Assembly: GCA_940337035.1 (NCBI GenBank)
Contig: CALNHX010003592.1
Span: 62,001-126,000 of the forward strand
Direction: 5' to 3'
DNA length: 64,000 bases
From: Agriotes lineatus
Lineage: Eukaryota > Arthropoda > Insecta > Coleoptera > Elateridae
The notes beneath the pieces were generated by a model. It ran no database searches. It saw nothing but the letters and a program-made list of their open reading frames with translations, and was not told the origin of the DNA. The position numbers were made by a program, and so were the translations under genes. Below, piece by piece: positions 33,944 through 44,945 of this stretch (position 1 is its first letter; every line of letters starts with the position of its first letter).

Positions 33944-34204
33944 TTATTTGTTCCTCACTTGTAAACATCAATTTATCAAGTCACTGTATTCACCTTGAAA
34001 ATGTTTCTTAACTGGCTAGCCAGTAAATTTTTTACTGGCTAGCCAGTTATATTTTACAAGCGTGCTCATAGATAAATGATAGCGTGCAAAGCCAGAGTTG
34101 TCTTCCTTAGTATGTGTCATATTGATTAATTTAGTTGCTTGTCAGTTTGACATTTTGAATAAATGGTGAATTTCTAGTTATTTACAAGTGAGAAACAAAT
34201 AAAA
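33944..34204. mobile_element. 260-bp MITE, copy 1
   Basis: Ends TTATTTGTTCCTCACTTGTA and TTTACAAGTGAGAAACAAAT are reverse complements with few changes. The body (GCAAAGCCAGAGTTGTCTTC, GTCAGTTTGACATTTTGAAT) matches 40291-40552 in opposite orientation. The centre is a strong palindrome, ACTGGCTAGCCAGT repeated twice, that differs from the centre of the other copy. Confidence 0.85.
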
Positions 34205-34330
34205 CATTCAACAATACACGCCAGGTAACCATTTTTACTGGCTCAAGGATATGACAGGCTCCCCTAACGGCTCGCCAGTCATCCCAATCCTATCGCCAGT
34301 AAAACCTGTTTTACCTGGCTTGTAATGTTA
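34205..34330. repeat. Segment shared with 39950-40040, rich in ACTGGC motifs
   Basis: CATTCAACAATACACGC next to the MITE is shared, inverted, with 40017-40036. It is followed in both places by ACTGGCTCGCCAGT-like palindromes and GCCAGTAAAA. The two loci thus share more than the MITE itself. Confidence 0.6.
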
Positions 34331-34554
34331 AATACTATAAAAGTCTACTTTTCATTTAATAGAAATTTTATGCTTACAAAAGTCGTCTGTGTCTGTTCAT
34401 TTACCATGTACCACTAATCCTCATAATTAGGCCCGCCCCGTGGTAAGTGTCTATAATGATATTCATTTACTGTTTCATTATTACATTATAGTCTACCAAA
34501 ATAATGAGCTCCAGCCAAATGCTCTCTCAATATCTTATATACACGAATCCAGTG

Positions 34555-34738
34555 TTATATGAATTGGACCCGTTAAATATGCAACCATATTTTTTAAATT
34601 ACAATTTATCAGAAACCAGCAACTATAAGAAAGATAACTAAGAAGATTATATGAATTGGACCCGTTAAATATGCAACCATATTTTTTAATTACAATTTAT
34701 CAGAAACCAGCAACTATAAGAAATATAACTAAGAAGAT
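34555..34738. repeat. Tandem duplication, 92-bp unit
   Basis: Two adjoining copies of TTATATGAATTGGACCCGTT ... AACTAAGAAGA differ by one lost A and one substitution. The near identity points to a recent duplication. Confidence 0.95.
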
Positions 34739-35488
34739 TATGATACCCTGTAGTGTTAATTAATCAATAATATTTAATTCATATTCCAATTACGATAACT
34801 ATGAAATGGTAAAAGAAAATTACGTCTGAAGCATATCAATTTGACCAGAACTTTGAAGCACGGATAAATGCTTCTTTGCCCAGAAAAACTCCATAGTAAT
34901 TGATTTTTTGCGGCAAATATCTTATGGTTTCTTTAAATAATTATTATATTAAATACGCATTAAACATAGTTAGTTCGTTAGTTGTCAACACTAAGGGGTA
35001 TCAATTATACCTAGTGGTCTTTCTTACAGTTGCATTAATTTAATAAAGTTTAATTGAGAAAAATATGTATTACACATTTTTTGGTTGCCATTTAATTTTG
35101 ATAATAAAATTGCAACATAAAATAATTTACTAATTTATTCATTAATATGAAAATGTTCATTTGTCAAATATTTTCTGGAAAGACTCGTAAGCTACTGCCG
35201 TATTATTTTATTCAAAAGAACTCTGTGTTCAAATATGTATTACATCTTTTCCCTTGTACATCTACGAATAGTAAAGTCGTAGATTAGAACGATAACAGGA
35301 AGCACGAGGGCAGAACTTATTTCCTGTTGACAAAAAGCTGTGACATTTGTAAGTACTTATTAAGTTTTGTCCAGTTTGTGTAATTTTCTCAAATAGTAAA
35401 CTACCTTAAGCTTGTCGAACTGTAGGAGCTAACGCTTAGAATCGCAGTGATAAAAAAGTAAATAGTTTAAAAAATATTCAGTAACATA
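34739..35488. other. No gene recognised
   Basis: AT-rich sequence without a supported ORF or repeat. Confidence 0.4.
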
Positions 35489-35956
35489 CAGGGTTCTCGA
35501 ACTGGTATGACCTCTTTTCTTAAGCCTGCAAAAAAGTATTAAACGATGAAATAAAATAACTTTGACATGTTCAGCAACTATATTGTATGCAATTTTAATT
35601 ATATGCCTACTTTGGATTTCCTGAGAAATATTTTCTTCTAGTGTTTGAATTGTACGTGGTTGGTTTTATACATCCTTTCTTTTAAATATCGCCACAAAAA
35701 AATCGAGTGCGGAAAATCTGGAGTTTTTTTGGCAACCAATTAACGTCCCCATGTTTGAGAATCCATTTGCTTGGAAACAATTCTACCAGATCATTTCGAC
35801 CGCCTGTTGCTATATGACTCCCGTCTACTGGAAATCTAACCATTTCAATTAAAATTGCACGTATTCAGGTACAATTATGTCAAAGTGACAAACTTCAAAT
35901 ATATTTTCTTCCATGACAACCTATTTTAAGTAGGTAATATCAGTTGGAGAACTCTG
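35489..35956 (-). mobile_element. 5'-deleted mariner-type element with transposase C-terminus
   Basis: Ends CAGGGTTCTCGAACTGG and CCAGTT..AGAACTCTG are near complements and TA lies outside each. On the minus strand, in shifting frames, the text has NWLPK, SALDFF, YLKERMYKTNH and TIQTLEENISQEIQ, the end of a DDE_3 transposase including the last acidic position (LDFF). The rest of the gene is missing, so this is an internally deleted copy that kept both ends. Confidence 0.65.
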
Positions 35957-36651
35957 TATAATGGCGATTTATGAACCAAATAGTAAAATATTGATCAAAA
36001 GCATTCAATGTGGCAGGAACCTACACGATCTGTAAAAACAAAGGAAAATAGAGTAAATACTACAGATAGAAACTTGAGAAATGAATTAAATATGGTAAAT
36101 GTCTCTGCTTTAACGAAGACCCGAAAGATCCTCTTCCTAAAAATGCTCACTTGGATGTGTTGGATTTATTATTGCGGCCGTTCTAGCAATCAAACGAGTT
36201 TCTTGCCAAAAAACTAATATCAAGAATTTCTTTCAACAAGAAAGACTCTTTGTGTAAACGCAGAAGGCTGAGACCTATAATAGTGCAACCATAAGACATT
36301 TTTAGAACTCGAGTAAAATGGTTATAATCTTACAAGTTTTTTTTTTTGGTTTCTACGTGACAACTGCTTAATTATTCTAAATTATTAACAAGTTGATTTA
36401 GCCAGACGCTTCTTCCTATTTAAGAATATAACAAAACTTTAGAAAGTCGTTCTTTATCATTACAATATTTTAGGGCCCTTTCCAAAAGATTATTTTTTGG
36501 GATTAAGCAACAGTTTCAGCACCAGTGCACTAAGTGTATGGGCGTGAAAAAATTATGCAAATAATATTGTTTGAATGCTAGGTGTATGTTCCCATCGACA
36601 TTATGTTCCCATAATTAAATATCAAAAAGATCGCACAAGGGTAGTAGGTAA
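35957..36651. other. No gene recognised
   Basis: Contains one 69-aa ORF (36008-36217) without recognisable features. Confidence 0.4.
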
Positions 36652-36909
36652 CATTTTCATCTCACTCTTTCTGAGAATAAACTAAATAATATTAAGATAT
36701 TCAATTGAAATGACTTCCGGTTGAACTGTGATTGTGAACTTCAGTGGTTATCAGAGATTATAAATGGAACAGAAAATGCACTGAAGAATGACAAATTTGA
36801 AAAGAATGCGGTCTGTGCATTGTGCAATAAGAAAATTCTCAAGGTCGTCTTGTCCACAGAGTCCTTAAACAGCTCAATGTTTATCTGCAACCTGAATAAT
36901 ATGTCGTAA
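36652..36909 (+). pseudogene. Leucine-rich repeat plus LRR C-terminal cap fragment
   Basis: In one frame: HFHLTLSENKLNNIKIFN, a TGA stop at 36706-36708, then NDFRLNCDCELQWLSEI, and later AVCALC and MFICNLN, ending in TAA. L-L-x-N-x-L-x-x-I is an LRR and LNCDCELQWL with two later Cys pairs is the LRRCT cap of extracellular LRR proteins. The stop sits where such proteins usually have Gly, and there is no splice acceptor between the stop and the cap. It looks like a decayed copy of a host LRR gene rather than a working exon. I see no other exon of it nearby. Confidence 0.5.
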
Positions 36910-38346
36910 ATTCTATTCGTAGCAATTACTAGAAGTTTAATTGCTTGCATACAAACATTATTCCCTCGAATCCGATTACCTAACCGCAGATACATGGTGA
37001 CTAACCACGTCTGGTGAAGATAGGATCCTCAATATGTAGTACAAGGAATTTCGCTCATTCATTGCTAGTCTGCTCTACTGAGTGCGAGTGCTAAAATAGC
37101 GATGGCATAACGCCGTTTTGCAATTTGAATAATTGAATCATGTTGTTATCGCCTTGCAAATTATCACTGTAGGTGAGTGTCCTAAACTGCAGGAATTAGC
37201 AGCAATAATCCGAGGAGCAGATCCCACACCCATGATGTCATCCTGAATTTAACAAATTGTTGCAAAACTTGAGCACGTCAACAGCTGGCCTGGATACGCT
37301 GGTCACAATGCATGGAGACGTTATCCAGGCTTTTCGATATTTTTAGAAATGCACTATCAACAAGACGACAACGTAAACAAGTTCTAAGGTTAAGTGCGAA
37401 ATCGATGCAATTTTTTGGGTATTTTTAGGCGGTCTGTTCTTGAACTATTTTTATTGAATGATCTATGATGTTATGAAGGTGCCAATATACATGATCTTTA
37501 CTTACATTTTTAGAGAAAATACAATCGTACGTCTTATAGAAAATGCTCATTGTATTGATCCTTGAATCCTCAAATAAAAACTGAAATGGACTACTCAGTA
37601 ACCACATCGTATTTTTTAATTATGATAATTGTGAGGTCTGAGTGACACATAAATAAACCTGCCGCAAAGGCTTATAACTGTTTTCAATGAATACAGACAT
37701 TTCCGGCTTTGCGCTCAAGGACTGTGCTGCTATTAGACTCTTCTTTAATGTACATTTTAGCAGTAGCGTTTGTCGTTTGACATATTTTGTACAAGTCTTT
37801 TGAATAAAAGGATCAATTTGAAGAATGTTTTTGTAGAAATTGAATTTCTATAGATCTATAAGCCATATAAATAGATTCATTCTGCTTTAGCCTTCTTTGC
37901 TGTAATCCTGTAATCAATAATTGTAGACCAATATCAATATTCAAGAATATCATTTGTAAAGATATATTTGTACTTCGAACTATTAAAAGAAGAGAATTAG
38001 TATTAAAATTGTACATAAAGAAAACAACATTTTACACTTTGAATTTTAAAAACACCATTATTATATTGAGCACATCTCTTCCACATCTTGAAATTGCATT
38101 ATTAATATTAATATTGCTAATACGTCAAAGTTTAACCAGAGTTATGCAATTCAACATTATGGCATAAACAAAATTCCTTTAGTTAATATAACAACATTTA
38201 AGTAAATTAATGTTTACTTATATTTTCGTACATCAATCTGAGCCCAGCAAAGTCTGCCGTGAAGAGAGATACTGATTGGAATTTATATAGTCAATGATTT
38301 TTTTTTCATTCAAATAGCAAATATAGTTTTGATACTATTATGTATA
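36910..38346. other. Stretch without a supported gene
   Basis: GC content rises at about 37050-37330. A short minus-strand reading frame at 37241-37182 would encode a hydrophobic 19-residue peptide (see findings). The rest is AT-rich and unassigned. Confidence 0.35.
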
Positions 38347-39025
38347 CAGGGTGATTCATAAGTATGGTCATTAAATTTAAGGGTAGTTAAAGGGGGCATC
38401 AAACAAACTTTGAATAATAAACTGTACGTCAAAAATTAATGATAATCCCACAACAAAAATAAAACGTTAATTGCTTAAACTGACTCTGGTCACTGGAATG
38501 AATTTCTATGAACATAAGTTCGCACATGTGGTTGCGATAAGATCGAATTTGGACAAAGCGTAGACCAAAAAACAGTTGCATGGGTATTTCCATATATATA
38601 ATACACATATATTGCTAGTAGGGCCTCGGAACGTCAGAAAACATTACGGCGCCGACATAGTCTCACTTAGAGTATAACGCGCCTCGTGCGCATGCGTGGG
38701 AATTCAAACTCCGCCTTTAGAAGCGAATTTTAAACTTGACCACTTCCCCATTGGGCGGACGACGCCCACCATTATACATTGAAGAGTTGGTTGTCTGTCT
38801 CACTTCCTTGGCTAGTTTCCCACTCATAGCCGCTAGCAATATAGTAAGTATTAGATATATGGGTATTTCAATCACATTCGGTTTTCGCAACGGATTGAAC
38901 CAGTGGTTCTCAAAAGTTTGCAGCAGACCTTGTGCGATTTCTTTTTATAAACAATTAATTCAATGTACTTTTGCTGAGGTCAGTATATACCCATTTAATT
39001 TCATGACCATACTTATGTAATTCTA
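38347..39025. mobile_element. Probable mariner-type MITE, about 680 bp
   Basis: The left end CAGGGTGATTCATAAGTATG follows TA. The right side has CATGACCATACTTATG at about 39001-39016, a near complement, but the last bases are degenerate. A GC-rich centre (38640-38830) is not recognised; the 94-aa ORF across it has no known motif. Confidence 0.55.
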
Positions 39026-39029
39026 CACG

Positions 39030-39056
39030 TGTATTATATATATATATATATATATA
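39030..39056. repeat. (TA)n microsatellite
   Basis: About a dozen TA units immediately before the RT fragment. Confidence 0.9.
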
Positions 39057-39319
39057 ACAGCTGTTAATAAACTGAAGAATTCCGGATCTCTGGGTCCGGA
39101 TGGAGTGCCAACTTATGTAATAAAAGGTTCTTGCGATTTTCTTGTCAAACCGTTATGTATAATATTTAATTTTATCCCATTATGTTACTATGATAATAAC
39201 TCCTTAGCAATGAGTTGCGTTAAGATACATTTAACAGCACTAGTGTTGTTAAGAAAAATAACATACCGATACTTTATTAGCATTTAATCACATGTTGGCA
39301 TTACTGACGTGTATTGTTA

Positions 39320-39440
39320 GTGACAATGTCAGTCTATGTCAAATTCGATGTTAGTAGATTAGGTTTTGTTTGTTATTTGACACAGACTGACGCAGAACTT
39401 AACCTGCTAATCTCGAATTTAACATAACCTGACAGTGCTA
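39320..39440. repeat. Palindromic copy of a repeat also at 30.63 and 47.82 kb
   Basis: TGTCAAATTCGATGTTAGTA and its near complement around 39400-39422 form an inverted pair around TTTGACACAGACTGACGC. Related half-units are at 30610-30710 and 47820-47878. Confidence 0.65.
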
Positions 39441-39574
39441 CCAACAATTCAGTATTGAGTGATACCACCACACCCATAGCAGATATACGTCTCACTGTTG
39501 TGTCATTAATAACAATTTCTGCTATTTTTAGGATTAGTATTTTAGGATAAAATAAACCGTGTTACGATATACTT

Positions 39575-39680
39575 AACGTTATCTGCCTTTTACATTACTC
39601 GAACATTTTAAAGAACTCGCTCCTAACGTCGCTCGTTCATTCAAACTATTCTCTCGTAATGTAAAAAGCTTGATAACGTT
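39575..39680. repeat. Snapback hairpin with CpG-rich loop
   Basis: GTTATCTGCCTTTTACATTA at 39579 pairs with TAATGTAAAAAGCTTGATAA at 39657. The loop has CTCGCTCCTAACGTCGCTCG. It lies in the first gap of the RT pseudogene. Confidence 0.55.
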
Positions 39681-40041
39681 ACTCGCATTGTAAATTACTA
39701 TAATTTAAGCATAACAACCAATACTTTTCCTGAAAAATGGAAAGTTGCAAAAATATGTCCGATTCATAAATCTGGAAAACTCAATTATATTGAAAACTAT
39801 CGTCCTACTGCACTTCTTTCTGTATTCTCAAAGGTGTTTGAATCTATAATTCATGATCACCTATATCCACAAATTTCAAGTCAGATTTCTCTAATTCAGC
39901 ATGGATTTATTATCAAAAGCTCTACACAATAGTATTTAACATTATTAGCTTGGTAAGAGGGTTTTTACTGGCGAATAGAAGGATATGACTGGCGAGCCAG
40001 TAAAACCTGTTACTTTGCGTGTATTGTTGAATATTTTATTT

Positions 40042-40258
40042 GTAATTCATATTCTTTTTTGACGTCAATGTCAAGGAATTCATTGGAGGTTGGTGGTTTT
40101 CAATCTCCTTGAAAAAGCTAAGTTTTCTTGTTCCTTTTTAATTGTTATTCGTTGACAACGAGGGCAGATTGTCCCTCGAAACGTTCGTTATTTAATACGA
40201 TATTTAATAATTTTAATTTGCAGAGTGGCGAAATACCCAAAAAAGAATATGAATTATA
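40042..40258. mobile_element. 217-bp inverted-repeat insert
   Basis: GTAATTCATATTCTTTTTTG at 40042 pairs with its complement ending at 40257. The sequence left (CAACAATA, ATATTTTATT) and right (TTATTTTATG...) of it is contiguous in the copy at 34.2 kb, so this is a later insertion. It holds the block GAGGGCAGATTGTCCCTCGA followed by AACG (see findings). Confidence 0.7.
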
Positions 40259-40290
40259 GATTCACGCCACAAAGAAGTTTCAGAGATTAT

Positions 40291-40552
40291 TTTATGTGTG
40301 CCTCACTTGTAAATAACTAGAAATTTACCATTTATTCAAAATGTCAAACTGACAAGCAACTAAATTCATCAATATGACACATACTAAGGAAGACAACTCT
40401 GGCTTTGCACGCTATCATTTATCTATTGGCACGCTTGTAAAACTGACAGTTAACTTGTAAAGATTTTACAAGTTAGTAACTTGTTAAAATAAACTTTCTT
40501 GATTAATACAGTGACTTGATAAATTAATGTTTACAAGTGAGGAACAAATAAA
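40291..40552. mobile_element. 260-bp MITE, copy 2 (inverted relative to copy 1)
   Basis: CCTCACTTGTAAATAACTAG at the left and TTTACAAGTGAGGAACAAAT at the right are the ends. The body matches 33944-34204 reversed. The centre is a different palindrome built on TTAACTTGTAAA and TTTTACAAGTTA. Confidence 0.85.
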
Positions 40553-41394
40553 CAAATTTAACTATATTTACACAATTTATGTGAGATAGTTTGGAAAGCG
40601 GGAATCAAGTTGACGTCATTTATACAGACTTTAGAAAAGCCTTCCATAAAGTCGACCAACAATATTTTCTTACAAAAGTTTCTCGATATGGGTGGGCATC
40701 AACATTTTCTTCAATTTATCAAATCCTATTTGTCAAACCGTCAGCAATTTGTGTACTATAATAATTCCTGTTCGGAATATTTTGTAGCTACGTCGGCGTC
40801 GGGAGTAAGGCAGGGATCAGTTTTAGGACCGTTATTATTTTTAATTTCCATAAATGATATTTGTAACTGTAGACGGTACAACGAGTTTCTTCTATAGACC
40901 GATGATTTAAAGGTTTTTAAGATGATGATTTATAGATGGTCAGAAAATAACAAACTGTTTTTAACGTTAATAAATGTTTTACAATGACCTATTCCAGAAA
41001 GCAGTCTGATTTTCACTTTGGTTATAGTTTAGATAACATGCCAATAAATAGAGTTTTTAGTTTCAAATATCTTGGTATCATATTTGATAACAAATTGTCA
41101 TTTAATGATCATATAGATTCAGTAATACTGGAATCTTGTAGAAAGCTGGGCTTTCGAAATTGTCGAGATGTCTCAAATGTTAGTGCCTTATGTGGTAACC
41201 TATTCAATAGCTTAGGGAGAACCAAACTGGAGCATTGTGCTGTTATTTGGAATACTTTCTATAACTATCAAATTGATAGACTTGAAAATGTACAAAAAAA
41301 TTCTTTGCATTGTCAAGTTAATGGATCGACATATAACCTAAATGAAAAATCTTACAAATATTTATTAACGAACCTAAAGCACATTGTCATTATA

Positions 41395-41580
41395 ACGGGT
41401 GTTCATAAACAGTCGTCATCCCAGTAGGTTTTGACTTCAGAAACGTATGTCTATTAAAATTGAGACAAAATGTGCTATGACAGTACTCAATGACGTTTCA
41501 TTGTGTTGCACGAATTAATCAAAGACACAACATTTTGTTTTTCAAAGCAACTGGGATGACGACTGTTTATGAACACCCGT
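41395..41580. mobile_element. 186-bp MITE with TA target duplication
   Basis: 31-bp perfect terminal inverted repeats (starting ACGGGTGTTCATAAACAG) lie at 41395-41425 and 41550-41580. TA is directly outside both ends. Tc1/mariner-type by target and size. It lies at the 3' edge of the RT pseudogene. Confidence 0.9.
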
Positions 41581-41889
41581 TAGTAATAATAGTAATAGTA
41601 AAAATATTTACTTATTACGAATTGACTTTAAAATGAATACATTTGCAGCAGTTATTCGAGATGTGTAGAATTTAAAAATATTTCTAAAATATTTGAAAAG
41701 CGTTTTGTCAGTAAAATTGTATTTCTAAATTCTTTAACACATTGCGTGCCAACGCGATTTCAATAAATCACCCCATGGGGCCTATATTTCCTATATTTTT
41801 TTCTTTTTATAAAATTGTAGTAGAACTTAGTATTTGTTACATTATTTTTTAGCGTCACCTTAGTTTTTTAGGGTGTCATTCATATATGA

Positions 41890-42803
41890 ATACACCGAAA
41901 AGTACTGGTACAATCGTATCGTATCGTATCGATAAAAGTATCGGTTCGAGGCAGTATCGTATACAAAAGTATCTGTACATGAAATACCGGTACACAATCG
42001 ATTCAGGATATTTTCTAGGTTTATTTATACAAACCTTGGAGTCCTAGTACAGCAAATAGAACTGTAGGGGCAGTGACAATCAAGAAATCAGCAAAAAATA
42101 ATTAGAAAGTCAGTATTAGAAATACATTTATTAAATTGCATACTAACTTTTATAAACGCTTAAAAACTTAAAAAGTAACACGAAAATAATAACTGAAACG
42201 CATTCATATGTTCTACGTTTAGTTTCTTAAAAGTAGCATGCATGCATTTTGAATATAAATACTACAATTCCATAAAGCAGCATATTATAAATATTTAAGC
42301 TGAATAATGAAGTTTTCATTGGATATTTAATCATTATCATAAAATTTGTTGGGATACATAAGACTTCCACTCCGCCAGAATTGGTCACTCTCCTTAGAAC
42401 CGGAACCCAAAGTGTAGTACGTACACATGTTAAACAGGAAGATTTCGGCTCAACAATCATTTTGTTTTATTTTGTATTCTCCAGTTTGTAGAAGTTCAAA
42501 TTACTTATTGAAAGTTATCGACGTTGGACCATCTCGCCTTACTTCATGAAACATGAAATATACATATCAAACAACCGCATTGAAATTGTTTCATCAAGTT
42601 TTATGTTAAAAATTTTAAGAAATAGTCAAAAGATGAGTTATTGGAACGCAGTCGGCAAAAACCTTGGATCGGTCCTGATGATACTGACTAAAAATAAATC
42701 GTATGGTATCGTATCGTTTACTGGAATATCGGTACAAAATATCGAGTATCGGAAGACACATTACCGGTACTTGAAAACATCGTATCGTACCGCACACCCC
42801 TAC
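41890..42803. repeat. Decayed element with GTATCGTATCG motifs and hAT-like right end
   Basis: TATCGTATCG-type motifs cluster at 41925-42000 and 42700-42795. The right edge CGTACCGCACACCCCTA is a form of the TAGGGGTG...CGGTACGATAC end seen in hAT-type elements. The left end does not match well, so the limits are approximate. Between the clusters I see no transposase. Confidence 0.4.
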
Positions 42804-43063
42804 ACTTCATGTAAATCTTCATCATTGTTTGGGTGTGGAACCCCGTCATTCAAGTGTTTTTTAATTGTTTCTATTTTTCTTTGAGAATGGTATGGTAATG
42901 GTAAAAACTGCGCAGAAAATGAACTGCCTATTATGCCAAAATTACGACATAAAAGGCTATGATCCTGATAGAAAACGAGCAAAAATGGTCAACCACAAAT
43001 ATGTTTGGAGAGTTAAAACTCAGTTCAATAATAAATTTTGTTAATAAGTTACTTGGCTATTAT

Positions 43064-43192
43064 AATAGTATATTATTATATGAGCGATTATGACAACCAT
43101 TATTCACGAAGATGACATTTGCGCCACAAGCCGAAGGCGCGTGGCGCAAGTCATCTGAGTGAATAATGGCCATAATCGCGAATATAATACGA
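43064..43192. mobile_element. Snapback element, GTATATTA family
   Basis: AATAGTATATTATTATATGA at the left and GAATATAATACGATATTTTA at the right flank a hairpin: CATTATTCAC and GTGAATAATG pair, then GCGCCACAAGCC and GGCGCGTGGCGC in the centre. Ends as at 10785, 11178 and 30318. Confidence 0.65.
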
Positions 43193-43462
43193 TATTTTAT
43201 CTACTCCTATACAATAGGAGACGTGTGTTCATATTTCCGAATTTTAACATTTGTGACAGCTGTTAACTTCAAAAGTCATTGAATAATAAAAATGAATGCT
43301 GTGATTGGCTACAACCTATTGAATAATGAAAATAGAATTTTCTGATTGGTTGCAACTTGCAAACTATTGAATAATGAAAATAGAATTTTATGATTGGCTG
43401 CAAACTGTGAATTATGAATCATAATTAATGGTCATTGTACAGTAGGAGTAGATAAAATATAA
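43190..43462. repeat. Inverted-repeat-bounded segment with three tandem units
   Basis: TATTTTATCTACTCCTATAC and GTAGGAGTAGATAAAATATA bound the segment. Inside, ATTGAATAATGAAAATAGAA with a following TGATTGGCTGCAA recurs three times in units of about 42-48 bp. It shares its left border with the snapback element. Confidence 0.75.
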
Positions 43463-43784
43463 GTTCTAATAATAAACATGTTTTCAGTTAAGCCTGCAGT
43501 GTTTCCTGTTTCCTCTCTCTAATGCTGTTAATTTTCACTTTTTCCTCAAACGAAATATACGAATATATTCACTGGAGACACACTTAAAATCCTCCTATTG
43601 AAATACGCGGGACTGTAATTCGTGAATGACGAAGCCCCATAGTGTACTCTGCTCGTCATACTTAAATAAATGACGCGGTTACTCCGCCACAGTCGCTGTC
43701 ATTCAGTGTGTTAAGGAAAAACTGGCTACAGAAGAAAATTTAAGACATAAAAAACATGTTTTTGTTCATTGGTCTGTCTGGGTG

Positions 43785-44335
43785 TGTGTGTGTGTGTGTG
43801 CGTGTGTGTGTGTGTGTGTGTGTGAACAGAATATCTCAAAAACGAAAAGAGGTATGACGTTGAAACTTCATATTATATAAGTTTTGTGTACTATCTAGAT
43901 GCGACAGCAAGCTTTTGAAGAAAATTGCATAACCGGTAATATGGTATTTAATCTTGTGATTTTTCAGTTTTTTTTATTTTTCCAAAAACGGCTCTTCCGA
44001 TATTTTTCAAAGTTAAATTTTTATTACATTTTTTATGGATATTGCTGTGAGATAGGTGATTTTCCAGTTGAATACCTCTAAAATGGGTTTCTTTTGTTTT
44101 ATTCTTTTTTTATTAACTCCTATTTAAATAGAACACCCGGTATATTATTACATTTTTGAATTCGGCTTAAAATTTTTGAAAAATTTGTCGTTTCAACTAA
44201 CTATTTTGTACAGTTTCTGTAGAATTTGTAATTTTTGAAAATTTTTGACAAATGCTTAAAAATTCATTTTTGACTAATTATAAAATCACTGTAAAAGAAA
44301 GTTGTGTGAGTGCATTACACCAGATCTTTAATATA
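43785..44335. repeat. About 560-bp dispersed repeat, copy 2 (inverted)
   Basis: Reverse complement of 30845-31435 over most of its length. It begins with a GT/GTGTGCGTGT microsatellite at 43786-43824, then CAGAATATCTCAAAAACGAA. A weak CAGGG-like end (GAACACCCGGTATATT) near 44135 suggests that a mariner-type end is part of it. Confidence 0.75.
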
Positions 44336-44609
44336 TAAATTCATTAAAAACGATTACTAAGTCACTTGATATGAAGATACATTTAAGTTTTATTTAATAT
44401 AAAACATAACCAACGCTTGAAATTCCGCCTTGTGCAGGGATGAAAAAATTTAAACTAAGACAACCGCAAACAATATTATGTCTACAATAACAGTACAGTA
44501 CATAACACCTTATATACACAGTGTGTCTGAAAATGCTCTCTACAGATGGAAAACTTTTTTAATTGTCAACTTGTGAAAAAAATCTGCATTGAGCAAAAAA
44601 CAAAATGCG

Positions 44610-44945
44610 CACATAAAAATTCAAAAATATCTGACATTATACAGTGTAGATCAAAATTAATAATTCGGCTTAAGAATAAAACTTCTGAAGATAATAAAAA
44701 ATGTCACTTAGAGACGTTATTGCAAATAAAACGTAATAAATAAGTATAAAATAACGTGTGGCGTATTATTTAAAAAAAGTATATCACAACAAGCCGCTTT
44801 TTCATATTATGCATAACTTTTAATTATGTATAACTTTTCTAAGTAACATTTTCTGTTATCTTCAGAAATAAGAGTGCTTTACTCTTCAGCAAAGTTACTA
44901 TTTTTTTTATCGACACTGTATAATGTCAGATAATTTTGAAATTTT
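44610..44945. repeat. Inverted repeat, about 335 bp
   Basis: TCTGACATTATACAGTGTAG (44631) pairs with CACTGTATAATGTCAGATAA (44915), and TTCTGAAGATAA with TTATCTTCAGAA further in. The ORF 44546-44743 overlaps the left arm and has no recognisable domain. An end-like CAGTGTGTCTGA lies at 44518. Confidence 0.65.

Larger units (their letters stand above)
39057..41375 (+). pseudogene. Non-LTR retrotransposon ORF2 (RT) broken by two insertions
   Basis: Pieces in order: AVNKLKNSGSLGPDGVPTYV (39057-39178); then PEKWKVAKICPIHKSGK, ENYRPTALLSVFSKVFES and SLIQHGF (39705-39930); then VDVIYTDFRKAFHKVD (40605-40655), LQFIKSYLSNRQQFV and GVRQGSVLGPLLFLISINDI (40700-40865), TDDLKVFK at 40895, and FKYLGIIFDNKLSFNDHI with LENVQKNSLH to about 41310. 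This is a Jockey/CR1-like RT. The catalytic box reads stop-TDD instead of YADD. DNA at about 39179-39700 and 39945-40590 is foreign, with MITEs in both gaps. The endonuclease and 3' end are missing. Confidence 0.85.

Noticed and set aside
43280..43430. CRISPR-like array
   Set aside because: Only three degenerate tandem units without unique spacers, in a eukaryotic context.
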